From the NCBI RefSeq assembly GCF_013395055.1, contig NZ_CP058349.1, positions 2,658,501 through 2,722,500 on the forward strand: a stretch of DNA of 64,000 bases, given 5' to 3'. Each line of letters starts with the position of its first letter. The stretch's first letter is position 1. This DNA comes from Pseudomonas sp. ABC1 (GTDB lineage Bacteria; Pseudomonadota; Gammaproteobacteria; Pseudomonadales; Pseudomonadaceae). Positions 24,252-33,490 of this stretch are shown piece by piece. A program made the translations under genes and the position numbers. Below the pieces are notes generated by a model. The model made no database searches. It was not told the DNA's origin and saw only the letters and a list, made by a program, of their open reading frames with translations.

Positions 24252-27092
24252 TCAGAAGCGGTAGCCCACTTCCAGGGTGTAGTTGCGCCCCAGTTCATAG
24301 TCGATCTCGGCGGTGAGGCTGGTGGAACTGCTGCTGCCGATGGTGTTGCGGCGGTTGAGCAGGTTGCCCACATCGAGATTGACGAATGCGGCCTCGGTTT
24401 TTCCCAGCGGCAGTTCCCAGCCGACGCGCGCGTCCCAGGTCAGCGCCGAGCCGATGTCCTTTTCCACGTAGTTGTAGATGTTCTGACCCTGGTAGGGCGT
24501 GCGACCGTTGCGGATGACCTGGGAGTAGCCGTCGCGCCAGTTGAGGAAGTTGCCGAGGGTCAGGTTGAGGGCGGGAATCCGTGTGCTGGTGACCAGGCGT
24601 GCGGACCAGGGCCGGGTGAAGTTGTCCACCGGGATCTCGTAGGTCCTCATCGGCTTGCCTTTGTAGAGCACCAGGGTTTCGTCGAAGTCGTCGTCGTAGG
24701 AGCGGTTGGACGATTCGATGTCACTCCAGCTGAACGACAGCGAGCCGTCGGTGTGCGTCCCGTAGAGGCTGAGGGTGCGCAGTGGGGTGATGGTCAGGTA
24801 GTAGTGGCGGCTGTCGGTGCTGCCGTCGTTGGTGTACTCGTAGTAGGTGGTGGCCAGGTCCGGGCGGCTGCCGTTGTTGCTCACCGGGCGGCGGTGGAGC
24901 TGGTCTTCGCCGTTGCGATGCACGTAGCGCAGCGAGAACAGCGTGTCGAAGAACACTTGCTCCACGCCCAGGGTCAACTCGTCGTCGTAGGGTGTCTTGA
25001 GGTCGGACAGGTCGGTGGTGTTCTTGGCCGCCAGTACACGGTCGCCGAACTCCAGCGTCGAGGTGTTGCGCAGCGAGTAGTAGCGCAGCCCTTCGCGGCC
25101 TTCGCGCAGGCGGATATCGAAGATGTCGCGGCCGTAGTAGCGGTTGGCGCCGGCGATCAAGCGGGTGTTGCCGTTGCCCAGCACGTCCCAGGTCAGCGCC
25201 AGGCGTGGCGCGAGGTTGAGGTCGTTGGCGAAGTCGTTGCGCTCGGTGCGCAGGCCGGCCCGGACATTGAGGTTGCGCCACTGGATGCTGTCATCGACGA
25301 AAGCGGCCCAGGAGTCCTGCTCGACTTCGATCTCACCCGGTACGTAGTAGTACAGGCGGCGGAACATCTGCCCCTGGCCGCTGGGCCATGCGCTGAAGGT
25401 ATTGGCCAGTACTGGCGAGGTGGAGCAGTACTCGCTGTCGACCTGGCCGCTGGCGGTGGTGCAGGTGCCGGTGGCGATCAGGTCGACACCGTTGGCCTGG
25501 ATGTACTCCTTGTCGCGGCCATAGCTGGCCTTGGTGCGGTCCAGGCTTACGCCGAGCTTGACGTTATGCTGTGTGGCTGCGATCTGGAACGCTTGCAGGT
25601 CGAGCTTGAGGTCGTAGCCGAGGCGTTTCTGCGTCTGTTCGATATTGCCGTAGGTGCCCTCCATGGCGGCGTTCCAGCGCTGAGTGGGGTCGGCCCAGTT
25701 CTTGTCCGCCGAGTAGTACCAGGCCTTGAAGTAGTCGGCGCCGTTCTGCCGCGACTGCTCCAGCTCGGACCAGGAGAGGACGTGGTGCCAGACACCCCAG
25801 TCGCCTTGCCAGTCGGCATTGAAGATCGTCTGCAGGCCGCCGGATTCCATTTCGAAGGCACCGTCGAGGGTGTTGATGTTGAAGTGTTCGGCTTCCTGCG
25901 GCGCGTAGTTCAGGGTGCTGCCCAGGGTCAGGCGGTCGTTGACCTGCCAGACGCCTTTCAGGAACAGGTTGTCGACCGTCTGCGAGAGGTCGGTGCGGGT
26001 CGGCGCGCTGACGCCGTTGTTGGCCTGTTCGCGGGCATAGATGTTCTTGTCGAAGATGTCCGACTGGCGGCGTACCACGCTGCCGATCAGGCCGATGTTG
26101 TCGGTCGGGTGGCCTTCGAGGGTGGCGCGGTAGGTCAGCGTACGGAATTTCGGCTGGATATCGGCGTTTCCGTCAGCATCGCCGGAGTCATAGAAGTCGT
26201 CGCGGTAGCGGTCGTCGATGTGGTACTCGGTCCAGCTGTCCTTGGTGATGCTCATCGACAGGCTGCCGGACAGTTCGCGCTTGGGCTGGCGGGTCTGGGC
26301 GTCGATTACGCCACCGGTGAAGCCGCCGTATTCGGCAGGCACGTTGCTGTCGTAGACATCCAGCGATTGCAGCAGCGAAACGTCCAGGTTCATGCCCTGG
26401 CTGGTGTTGGCCGGCAGGTCGGTGAACGAGGAGTTGGCCGGGGTTTTCTTGCCGCCGGGGTTGATGTCGTTGTTCATGCTCACGCCGTCGACCGAGAAGC
26501 GGTTGTCCCAGTACTTGGCGCCGTTGATGGAGACGTTCTCGGCGGACAGGTCGGCCGGCGTCTTGCTGCTCATCGAGTTCTTGTCGAAGGCGACGGCCGG
26601 GTGCTGGCGCAGGGCTTCGGCGATCTGTCCCTGGCGGATGGGCATGCTTTGCAGATGTTCGCGGTCATAGCGGGTGGTGCCCTGTGGCAGGCTGCCCTCG
26701 TCGACCACCAGGGTGTTCTGCAGCAGCACGCTCTTGGCCTGGTCCGGGCCGGGCAGCAGCATCAGCGAGCCATCGTCCTGGCGTTCCCAGGTGATGTTGA
26801 GGCCGGCCAGCAGGTGCGTCAGGGCGCTCTGCACGCTCATCTCGCCATGCAGGCCATGTGACGGCGTACCGTCCGGGATCAGCCCGCTGTCGAAACTCAG
26901 GCGCAGGCCGGCCTGCTGGGTGAAGGACAGCAGGGCTTCCGGCAGAGGTTGTGGGGCGATGTTGAAGCTGTGACGTTGCTCCAGGTAGACGTTGTCCGTG
27001 GCATCGGCCATGAGGACGGAGGGCGCGGCGAAGGCCAGGCCGATAGCGAGGGCGAGTCTGTGGAGGCGTTTGGCAGATAAATTATTGTGCAC
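24252..27092 (-). CDS. TonB-dependent outer-membrane receptor with N-terminal signalling (STN) domain
   Basis: This 946-residue protein has a signal peptide (LALAIGLAFAAPSVLMADA). An STN signalling domain follows (about 40-115, FNIAPQPLPEALLSFTQQAG ... GLHGEMSVQSALTHLL), then a plug with VNINGAK-like sequence (VSINGAKYWDNRFSVDGVSM) and a long barrel ending in EVGYRF. The STN domain and the upstream sigma/anti-sigma genes show that ligand binding is signalled to the cytoplasm. The ligand cannot be named: the plug is longer and more divergent than in common ferri-siderophore receptors. Its promoter region at 27093-27177 has no obvious Fur box, so control may come through the adjacent sigma factor. 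Confidence 0.9.
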   Translation of the reverse strand: MHNNLSAKRLHRLALAIGLAFAAPSVLMADATDNVYLEQRHSFNIAPQPLPEALLSFTQQAGLRLSFDSGLIPDGTPSHGLHGEMSVQSALTHLLAGLNITWERQDDGSLMLLPGPDQAKSVLLQNTLVVDEGSLPQGTTRYDREHLQSMPIRQGQIAEALRQHPAVAFDKNSMSSKTPADLSAENVSINGAKYWDNRFSVDGVSMNNDINPGGKKTPANSSFTDLPANTSQGMNLDVSLLQSLDVYDSNVPAEYGGFTGGVIDAQTRQPKRELSGSLSMSITKDSWTEYHIDDRYRDDFYDSGDADGNADIQPKFRTLTYRATLEGHPTDNIGLIGSVVRRQSDIFDKNIYAREQANNGVSAPTRTDLSQTVDNLFLKGVWQVNDRLTLGSTLNYAPQEAEHFNINTLDGAFEMESGGLQTIFNADWQGDWGVWHHVLSWSELEQSRQNGADYFKAWYYSADKNWADPTQRWNAAMEGTYGNIEQTQKRLGYDLKLDLQAFQIAATQHNVKLGVSLDRTKASYGRDKEYIQANGVDLIATGTCTTASGQVDSEYCSTSPVLANTFSAWPSGQGQMFRRLYYYVPGEIEVEQDSWAAFVDDSIQWRNLNVRAGLRTERNDFANDLNLAPRLALTWDVLGNGNTRLIAGANRYYGRDIFDIRLREGREGLRYYSLRNTSTLEFGDRVLAAKNTTDLSDLKTPYDDELTLGVEQVFFDTLFSLRYVHRNGEDQLHRRPVSNNGSRPDLATTYYEYTNDGSTDSRHYYLTITPLRTLSLYGTHTDGSLSFSWSDIESSNRSYDDDFDETLVLYKGKPMRTYEIPVDNFTRPWSARLVTSTRIPALNLTLGNFLNWRDGYSQVIRNGRTPYQGQNIYNYVEKDIGSALTWDARVGWELPLGKTEAAFVNLDVGNLLNRRNTIGSSSSTSLTAEIDYELGRNYTLEVGYRF

Positions 27093-27177
27093 GCTTTTCT
27101 TCCTGTCTGGATGAGATGCATTCGCATGTCATGGGGAAGACGGAGCGTGCGGATTTTTTTCCCAGGTTTTTTTCGCG

Positions 27178-28089
27178 TCAGTGTTTTTTCGTGTCGATCA
27201 GCAGCAGGTTGGGCCAGACATGACGCACCTGGCCGCCGTGCGGGCGCACCATGGAGGCCAATGCCTGCTCGGGTTGGTTCAGGTCGTAGAGCCCGGTCAC
27301 GCGCTGTTGGCCGAGGGTGCTGTCGCGCAGCCAGACGAAACCGGTGTGGGCCGCGGCGACTTTGGTGACCAGGCTGTCGATGGTTTCGTTACGGGCCACC
27401 AGGAGGTTGTCCCGCCAGGGTGCGATCGGCCCGATGATGTCGGCAGGGCGGGCTTCCTGAAGGTGTTGAGGATCGACCGTGAGCATCTGCCCCGGCCCGA
27501 GTTCCTGCCAGTGGCTGCCGCCACTGCCGACCCGCACCCGGCCATGCTCGACGGCGACTTGCACGCGGTTGTCCTGCAATTCCACGGCGAAGGCGGTGCC
27601 CACGACGCGCACCTCGATACCTGAGGCCGTCACCGTGAAGGGGCGCGAACTGTCGGGTGCTACCTCGAAGAAGGCGGCTCCCTTGTGCAGGATCACCTGG
27701 CGCCGGTCCGCATCGATATGGCGCTCCAGGCGTGTCTCGGCGATGGACCAGATGCGGCTGCCATCCGCGCTCGACAGGGCTTCGCCTGGCGTGTGGCTGG
27801 GCAGAGCCAGCCATGTGACGAATACCGCGAGCATGACGCAGGCGGCGCTGGCCATGGCCAGTGGGCGCGTGCGCAAGCCCCTGCCGGGCCAGTGGCGGCG
27901 GGTTGCCGGTTGCAGCTCGCCAGTCAATTGCCACATGGCGTGGACCGCGTCCCAGCTCTCCTTGTGCAGTGGGTGCGCCGCCAGCCAATGGCGATGGCGC
28001 AGGCGCAGCAGCGGGTTACGGGGCGACTGGTGCAGGCGCATCTGCCAGTCGAGAGCCTGCATCTCGGCTCGTTCACGTGAGTCGGACAT
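27178..28089 (-). CDS. FecR-family anti-sigma/sigma regulator, canonical architecture
   Basis: This 303-residue protein has an N-terminal cytoplasmic domain with the family's tryptophan pattern (ALDWQMRL, HWLAAHP, ESWDAVHAMWQL), one membrane segment (PLAMASAACVMLAVFVTWLAL, about 92-112) and a periplasmic FecR domain (ADGSRIWS ... VVGTAFAVELQDNRVQVAV). The C-terminal part (TIDSLVTKVAAAHTG ... LYDLNQPEQAL) would contact the STN domain of the receptor. It should hold the ECF sigma factor and release or activate it when the receptor is loaded. It starts three bases after the sigma stop codon and ends 85 bp before the receptor gene. Confidence 0.92.
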   Translation of the reverse strand: MSDSRERAEMQALDWQMRLHQSPRNPLLRLRHRHWLAAHPLHKESWDAVHAMWQLTGELQPATRRHWPGRGLRTRPLAMASAACVMLAVFVTWLALPSHTPGEALSSADGSRIWSIAETRLERHIDADRRQVILHKGAAFFEVAPDSSRPFTVTASGIEVRVVGTAFAVELQDNRVQVAVEHGRVRVGSGGSHWQELGPGQMLTVDPQHLQEARPADIIGPIAPWRDNLLVARNETIDSLVTKVAAAHTGFVWLRDSTLGQQRVTGLYDLNQPEQALASMVRPHGGQVRHVWPNLLLIDTKKH

Positions 28090-28092
28090 CGA

Positions 28093-28599
28093 TCAGCCAT
28101 GCTCCTTGAGTGCATGCAGGCAGCGTTGCAGTGTTGAGTGAACCAGACGGTGGGCCGAGCTGGACGATATACCCAGGTGGCTCGCGATCTGCTGCAGGGT
28201 ATAGCCGCCGAAACGGTGCATCTCGAAGGCGGTGCGGGCATCTGCATCGAGTGTGTCCAGTACGCTTTCGAGGCGCTCCAGAGAGCTGCTCTGCTGTGCG
28301 GCACTGGCCGGGTCCGGTGCGTCGGAGACGGCATCCTCTGCGTTCTCCAGCGGGCAAAGCCAGCGTTGTTCCGTCTGTTGGCTGCGCAAATGGTCCAGCG
28401 CCAGATTGCGCACCATTCTAAACAGGTAGCCGGTTGGTTGCTGCACCTCTTCCAGTGAATGCCGCTCGAATTTGAGCCAGGCCTCCTGCACCAGATCCTC
28501 GGCGGTTTCCCGGGAATGGAGCAGGGCGTTGGCGTAGTTGATCAGTTCGCACCTGTGGCGCAGGAACAGATGCAGGCGTTCTTCGCTGGGGACGGACAC
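28093..28599 (-). CDS. FecI-type ECF sigma factor (system 1)
   Basis: This 168-residue sigma-70 relative has region 2 (ANALLHSRETAEDLVQEAWLKF ... RMVRNLALDHLR) and region 4 (LDADARTAFEMHRFGGYTLQQIASHLGIS then SSSSAHRLVHSTLQRC), with no region 1 or 3. The start is GTG 28599; no better start is near. Order sigma, FecR, receptor is the standard cell-surface-signalling arrangement, so it probably transcribes the receptor operon at 22658-27092. A Fur-box-like site lies about 44 bp upstream, so it should be made under iron shortage. Confidence 0.92.
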   Translation of the reverse strand: MSVPSEERLHLFLRHRCELINYANALLHSRETAEDLVQEAWLKFERHSLEEVQQPTGYLFRMVRNLALDHLRSQQTEQRWLCPLENAEDAVSDAPDPASAAQQSSSLERLESVLDTLDADARTAFEMHRFGGYTLQQIASHLGISSSSAHRLVHSTLQRCLHALKEHG

Positions 28600-28642
28600 G
28601 ACAGGGGGTTCCGGAGAGTGTTTGCGTCCGTGGATTCTGATG

Positions 28643-28661
28643 GCAAATGGGAATTATTTGT
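28643..28661. promoter_or_regulatory. Candidate Fur box upstream of the system 1 sigma gene
   Basis: GCAAATGGGAATTATTTGT contains the inverted pair CAAAT/ATTTG and matches the 19-bp Fur consensus at 11 positions by hand count. It sits at the right distance before the GTG start, and GCAAATG-GAATTATT sequences are common before pseudomonad fecI genes. Confidence 0.5.
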
Positions 28662-28690
28662 AGTGGCATCGACCATGGTTGCATGTTCGC

Positions 28691-28727
28691 CCCTGTCACC
28701 GGCCTGGTTCTGCGGTCGGTGACAGGG
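28691..28727 (-). terminator. Stem-loop between rlmI and the sigma gene region
   Basis: CCCTGTCACCG (28691-28701) and CGGTGACAGGG (28717-28727) are perfect complements over 11 bases with a 15-base loop. It is nine bases beyond the rlmI stop. There is no U-run, so termination strength is uncertain. Confidence 0.45.
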
Positions 28728-28735
28728 ACGCAGGC

Positions 28736-29929
28736 TCAACTGGGCAGCAGTCTGCAGGTCAGGCTCTTGATATAGCGCGTCTCGGCGATGGCCGGGTGTA
28801 CCGGGTGGTCCGGGCCCTGACCGCCGCGCTCCAGCAACTGGATATTGCGGTCCAGATGGCGTGCGCTGGAGAGCAGGATGTTCTGCAGATCGTCTTCGGG
28901 CAGGTGCATCGAGCAGGAGGCGCTGACCAGGATGCCGTCCTTGCCGAGCATGCGCATGGCGTGCTCGTTCAGGCGGCGGTAGGCCGCTTCGCCATTCTTC
29001 AGGTCTTTCTTGCGTTTGATGAACGCGGGTGGGTCGGCGATCACCACGTCGAAGCGTTCCTGGTTGGCCTTGAGTTCGCGCAGCGCTGCGAACACATCGC
29101 CTTCGACACAGGTGACTTTCTCCGCCACGCCGTTGAGCGCGGCATTGCGCTCGACGCCGTCCAGCGCAAGGGCGGACGCATCCACGCACATCACTTCGCT
29201 GGCGCCGAACACGGCGGCCTGCACACCCCAGCCACCGATGTAGCTGAACAGGTCGAGTACGCGTTTGCCTTGCACGTAGGGCGCCAGGCGCGCGCGGTTC
29301 ATGCGGTGGTCATAGAACCAGCCGGTCTTCTGGCCGGCGATGACCGGAGCTTCGAAGCGCACGCCGTTCTCTTCCAGCGCGACCCATTCGGCCACTGAGC
29401 CGTGCACGACCTCGGTCTGCCGCTCCAGCCCTTCCGCGTCGCGGGCGCTGGTGTCGTTCTTGAAGAAGATGCCGCTGGGCTTGAGGACCTTGATCAGCGC
29501 CTCGATCAGCGCTTCCCGGTTGCGCTCCATGGTGGCCGAGTTGAGTTGCACCACCAGGGTGTCGAAGAAGCGGTCGACCACCAGCCCCGGCAGCAGGTCG
29601 GAGTCACCGTAGACGAGGCGGTAGCACGGCTTGTCGAACAGGCGCTCGCGCAGCGACAGGGCCACTTGCAGGCGATGCACCAGCAGCGACTTGCTCAGCG
29701 GGTGCTCGACGTCGCGCGACAGCAGGCGGGCGCAGATCAGGTTGTTCGGGCTCAGGCCGACGATGCCCAGGGGCTTGCCCGTCGCGGTTTCGAGGATCGC
29801 CTGGTCGCCGGCGGCAAAACCGCCCAGGGGGGTGCTGGCGGTGTCCACTTCGTTGCTGTAGACCCACAGGTGGCCTGCACGCAGGCGTCGGTCGGCATTG
29901 GCTTTTAGGCGCAGGCTGGGCAGGGTCAT
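28736..29929 (-). CDS. rlmI: 23S rRNA m5C1962 methyltransferase
   Basis: This 397-residue protein has an N-terminal PUA domain (MTLPSLRLKANADRRLRAGHLW...) and a Rossmann methyltransferase domain. Visible are the SAM-binding motif VLDLFSYIGGWGVQAAVFGA (about 220-240), acidic VMCVDAS, the catalytic-region DPPAFIKRKKDL, and SASCSMH with the catalytic cysteine. It methylates cytosine 1962 of 23S rRNA using SAM. Length and order of motifs match RlmI. It is divergent from rph, with 150 bp between. Confidence 0.92.
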   Translation of the reverse strand: MTLPSLRLKANADRRLRAGHLWVYSNEVDTASTPLGGFAAGDQAILETATGKPLGIVGLSPNNLICARLLSRDVEHPLSKSLLVHRLQVALSLRERLFDKPCYRLVYGDSDLLPGLVVDRFFDTLVVQLNSATMERNREALIEALIKVLKPSGIFFKNDTSARDAEGLERQTEVVHGSVAEWVALEENGVRFEAPVIAGQKTGWFYDHRMNRARLAPYVQGKRVLDLFSYIGGWGVQAAVFGASEVMCVDASALALDGVERNAALNGVAEKVTCVEGDVFAALRELKANQERFDVVIADPPAFIKRKKDLKNGEAAYRRLNEHAMRMLGKDGILVSASCSMHLPEDDLQNILLSSARHLDRNIQLLERGGQGPDHPVHPAIAETRYIKSLTCRLLPS

Positions 29930-30040
29930 CGGTGGCGCTCCGGGTAAAGGGCGCGATTATAGAGGATCGCGCGGCGCTTCCGTGGGCGATTTGAGTTGTT
30001 ACACAGGGTAGCCGCGCCACCTATTGCCGGACAGCCTCTA

Positions 30041-30046
30041 TATAAT
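30041..30046 (+). promoter_or_regulatory. Consensus -10 box upstream of rph
   Basis: TATAAT lies 33 bp before the rph ATG. No good -35 hexamer is found at 16-18 bp spacing (ACCTAT region), so the promoter call rests on the -10 alone. Confidence 0.4.
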
Positions 30047-30079
30047 GCCCCGAGCCCCCATCAGAAACAGGATTACCCA

Positions 30080-30799
30080 ATGAAACGACCCAGTGGCCGT
30101 GTTGCCGACCAACTGCGATCGATCCGTATCACCCGTCACTACACCAAGCATGCCGAAGGATCGGTTCTGGTCGAGTTTGGCGACACCAAGGTCATCTGCA
30201 CCGCCAGCGTCGAGAATGGCGTGCCGCGTTTTCTCAAGGGGCAAGGACAAGGCTGGCTGACCGCCGAATACGGCATGCTGCCACGCGCCACCGGCGAGCG
30301 TACCCAGCGCGAGGCGAGCCGTGGCAAGCAGGGCGGCCGCACCCTGGAAATCCAGCGCCTGATCGGCCGTTCGCTGCGCGCCGCGCTGGACATGAGCAAG
30401 CTGGGCGAGAACACCATCTACATCGACTGCGATGTGATCCAGGCCGACGGCGGCACGCGCACTGCATCGATCACTGGCGCCATGGTCGCGCTGGTCGACG
30501 CCCTGGCCGCGTTGAAGAAGCGCGGCGGGCTCAAGGGCGAGCCGCTGAAGCAGATGGTCGGCGCTGTGTCCGTCGGTATCTACCAGGGTGAGCCGGTGCT
30601 GGACCTGGATTATCTGGAAGACTCCGCGGCGGAAACCGATCTCAACGTGGTCATGACCAACGCGGGCGGCTTTATCGAAGTCCAGGGAACCGCGGAGGGT
30701 GCACCGTTCACTGGCGAGCAGTTCAACGCCATGCTGGCGCTGGCGGACAAAGGCCTGCAAGAGCTGTTCGCCATTCAGCAGGCGGCCTTGCAGGCGTAA
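30080..30799 (+). CDS. rph: Ribonuclease PH
   Basis: This 239-residue phosphorolytic 3'-5' exoribonuclease trims tRNA 3' ends. The start [51 protein letters not shown] with the active-site Asp cluster, and the C-terminal [11 protein letters not shown] are family-typical, and length is standard. ATG 30080 is chosen over an upstream in-frame start because the conserved RPSGR N-terminus begins there. An intact reading frame suggests active RNase PH, unlike the frameshifted gene of E. coli K-12. Confidence 0.97.
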   Translation: MKRPSGRVADQLRSIRITRHYTKHAEGSVLVEFGDTKVICTASVENGVPRFLKGQGQGWLTAEYGMLPRATGERTQREASRGKQGGRTLEIQRLIGRSLRAALDMSKLGENTIYIDCDVIQADGGTRTASITGAMVALVDALAALKKRGGLKGEPLKQMVGAVSVGIYQGEPVLDLDYLEDSAAETDLNVVMTNAGGFIEVQGTAEGAPFTGEQFNAMLALADKGLQELFAIQQAALQA

Positions 30800-30810
30800 A
30801 TGCCATACCC

Positions 30811-30834
30811 GCCGTGCCCCCTTCGGGGCGCGGC
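30811..30834 (+). terminator. Stem-loop downstream of rph
   Basis: GCCGTGCCCC and GGGGCGCGGC pair over 10 positions with one wobble around CTTC, 11 bases after the rph stop. No U-run follows, so it may be a weak terminator or a 3'-end stabiliser. Confidence 0.45.
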
Positions 30835-30891
30835 ATCTATTGGCGCATGCTTGTCGTGCCCACTCCGACGCACATTTCCAGGTGATGCCGA

Positions 30892-33450
30892 GTGCCAGCC
30901 TTGCGCAGTTTTTCTTCTCGTGTACTCCTGTCGTTGCTCCTGGTGCTGCTGGCCTGCCTGCTCTACTGGGGATTCCTGCTGCACTCGTTCCGTGTTCAGT
31001 TGAACTATGCGGAAGAGCAGACGCGCCTGCGGGCCGCGCAGATGTCGGATGCGCTGACCTCCCAGGTGAGCACCCTGATGTCAGGTCTTGAATACCTGGT
31101 CCGCAGTCTTGGGACCAAATACCAGACCGGTGAAATGGGCTATTTCCGGCTGTCGGTGAGCAATGCCCTGGATATCTTCCCCAAGGGCAGCATCGCCCAG
31201 ATCGCCGTGGCCGATCGCCAGGGCGACATCGTTTATTCTTCGCTGGGCGCACCGGATGGCGCGAAGGTTTCCATCGCCGATCGCGAGCACTTCAAGGTGC
31301 ATGCCAGTGGCCGACCCGCGGCCCTGTTCATCAGTCGTCCCTTGCTGGGGCGGCTTTCCGGGCGCTGGACCATCCAGCTGTCGTACCCCTTGTACCGGCA
31401 GGGCGAGTTCGACGGTGCACTGGTGGTGTCGGTTTCCCCTGATTACATCTCGGACTATTTCCGACTGGTGTTCACCGAGAGCAAGGATGTCGCGATCCTG
31501 TTCCGTGACGACGGCAGTTACCTGGCGCGCTCCAGCTTCCAGAATCGCGTGATGAATACCCTCGCCTACCAGATGCGCGACTTCACCCGGGACCCGAGCA
31601 TGCGCGACGGTCAGTATCGCTATACCTCCGACATCGATGGCATCGAGCGTGACTATGCCTGGCGTCGCCTGGATGCGTACCCGTTGGTGGTCAGCATCGG
31701 TCTGGACCGTGAACGTGCGTTGCGCGATGTACGTGCCCAGGTCGACGCGACCCTGTGGGGCAGTCTGGCCGGCACACTGCTCGTGCTGCTGACCAGCCTG
31801 GGTATCGCCGTTCTCTTCGTGCGTTTGCGAGAGGAGCGCGGTTTGCTCAGTGAAAGCGAGAAACGCCTGGGGCTGGCGTTGGAAGGCGGCGGAATGGGCT
31901 CCTGGGAGCTGGACTTCGCGAGTTGTGACGTCACCCTCGATGTTCGGTTGCTGAGGATGCTGGGGTTGCCGACTGGCACCGAGCAGCGCAGCTTTCAGGT
32001 ATTCGAGGAACTGGCGCATCCGGACGACCTGCCGGCGGTGATCGAGGCGATGCGCCTGCATGTGGCGGGCGATAGCGATATTTTCGAGTGCGAATGCCGC
32101 TTGCGTCACAGCAATGGCGTTTACCTGCACACGGCTGGGCGGGCGAAGGTCATTGAGCGTGACGAAGAGGGCAAGCCCCGGCGGATGGCTGGCGTGCAAC
32201 TGGACATCACGCAGAGCGTGACCCAGCGGAACATGCTCAGTGCGCTCTTCGATAATAATGCCGCCGAGATCTTCCTGGCCTCCAGTGACCGCTTTATTCG
32301 CCTGGCCAACCAGCGTGCGGTCGATCGTTTCTCCGCCAGCGGTGCTTCGCTCAATGGCCAGAATTTCCGCGTGATCCACGGTGATGATGCGAGTTATGAG
32401 GCCTTTCACACGATCTACGGAATGCTTCGTGACAACGGCAAGGTGCAGGTCGAATACCCCTTGCGCGATGCCCAGGGGCAGAAGCGCTGGTTCTCGATCC
32501 AGGGCGCCTTGCTGGAGCCGGGGCGCGCGGACGGCGATGTGATCTGGACCATGGTCGATGTCACCGAGCGGCGCGAGGCCGAGTTGGCACTGTCTGCCGT
32601 GCGTGTGCGGCTGCAGGCGGTCATCGAGCATTTTCCGGGTGGGGTGCTGGTCGAGGACGAAACCGGTCATATCCTGCTGGCCAACCAGGTGCTGCTGGAT
32701 ATGTTCGGGCTGGACGTCTCGCCAGAGGCATTGGTCGGGCAGCCCGGTTCCAGTCTGGAGGCGCTGCTGCCCTTCGACCTCCAGTCGCGGCCTTCCGGCG
32801 AGGCGGACGCTGACGTGGCGCTGGATGACGGGCGTACCTTGCGAGTTGTCGTGATTCCGGTCCAGCATCGGGCCGGGCATGTCGGGCACCTGCGCATCTT
32901 CCACGACATCACCGAGCGTCGCCGCTGGGAGCAGGACCTCGAACGCATGGCCATGACCGACCCCTTGACCGGGCTGGCCAATCGCAACGCCTTTATGTCA
33001 CGGATGCAGTTGGCGCTGGGGCAGCCGACCCGAGGGGAGGACGTCGGTGCCCTGCTGATGCTCGACCTGGACCACTTCAAGCGCGTCAACGACAGCTTCG
33101 GGCATGCCGCGGGCGATCAGGTGCTGGTGTACCTGGCGCGTATCCTGCGGGAAGTCTTGCGTGCGAGCGATACGGTCGGTCGGCTCGGCGGGGAGGAGTT
33201 CGCCGTGTTGCTGCCGTCGACCGGGAGAGCCGGGGCATCGATGCTGGCCGAGCGCCTGCGCAACCGGCTCGAGCAGAGCGCTGTCGAAGTGGACGGAGCG
33301 CGTATATTCGTCACCATGAGCATCGGCATCGCCATGTTCGATGGCGATATCAAACACATCCTGGCGCGGGCCGACGAAGCACTCTACAAGGCCAAGGCCA
33401 ATGGGCGGAACCGGGTGGAGTTCGCGTCGGATGACGACCACCAGGCCTGA
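30892..33450 (+). CDS. Membrane diguanylate cyclase with periplasmic Cache-type sensor and PAS domains
   Basis: This 852-residue protein makes c-di-GMP. It has a membrane segment near residues 8-28, a periplasmic dCache-like region (about 40-285, with FPKGSIAQIAVADRQGDIVYSS), a second membrane segment (about 290-310), then three PAS-like domains (about 325-690). The GGDEF domain follows with RLGGEEF (764-770) and an inhibitory site RASD (757-760) at the correct five-residue spacing, so product feedback is expected. The first codon is taken as GTG 30892; a hydrophobic segment starts at once. It lies between rph and the DUF4870 gene and is transcribed in the same direction, but with its own likely promoter. 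Confidence 0.88.
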   Translation: MPALRSFSSRVLLSLLLVLLACLLYWGFLLHSFRVQLNYAEEQTRLRAAQMSDALTSQVSTLMSGLEYLVRSLGTKYQTGEMGYFRLSVSNALDIFPKGSIAQIAVADRQGDIVYSSLGAPDGAKVSIADREHFKVHASGRPAALFISRPLLGRLSGRWTIQLSYPLYRQGEFDGALVVSVSPDYISDYFRLVFTESKDVAILFRDDGSYLARSSFQNRVMNTLAYQMRDFTRDPSMRDGQYRYTSDIDGIERDYAWRRLDAYPLVVSIGLDRERALRDVRAQVDATLWGSLAGTLLVLLTSLGIAVLFVRLREERGLLSESEKRLGLALEGGGMGSWELDFASCDVTLDVRLLRMLGLPTGTEQRSFQVFEELAHPDDLPAVIEAMRLHVAGDSDIFECECRLRHSNGVYLHTAGRAKVIERDEEGKPRRMAGVQLDITQSVTQRNMLSALFDNNAAEIFLASSDRFIRLANQRAVDRFSASGASLNGQNFRVIHGDDASYEAFHTIYGMLRDNGKVQVEYPLRDAQGQKRWFSIQGALLEPGRADGDVIWTMVDVTERREAELALSAVRVRLQAVIEHFPGGVLVEDETGHILLANQVLLDMFGLDVSPEALVGQPGSSLEALLPFDLQSRPSGEADADVALDDGRTLRVVVIPVQHRAGHVGHLRIFHDITERRRWEQDLERMAMTDPLTGLANRNAFMSRMQLALGQPTRGEDVGALLMLDLDHFKRVNDSFGHAAGDQVLVYLARILREVLRASDTVGRLGGEEFAVLLPSTGRAGASMLAERLRNRLEQSAVEVDGARIFVTMSIGIAMFDGDIKHILARADEALYKAKANGRNRVEFASDDDHQA

Positions 33451-33490
33451 TCTGGTCCTGGCCACGGATAAGCGAATGGAGAGCATGAAC

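Noticed and set aside
24753..26861. A 702-codon plus-strand frame antisense to the TonB receptor
   Set aside because: Valine- and glycine-rich shadow of the receptor codons; no start context, and the receptor is unmistakable.
31081..32904. A 607-codon minus-strand frame antisense to the diguanylate cyclase
   Set aside because: Codon-bias shadow; the plus-strand protein has an intact GGEEF and RxxD site.
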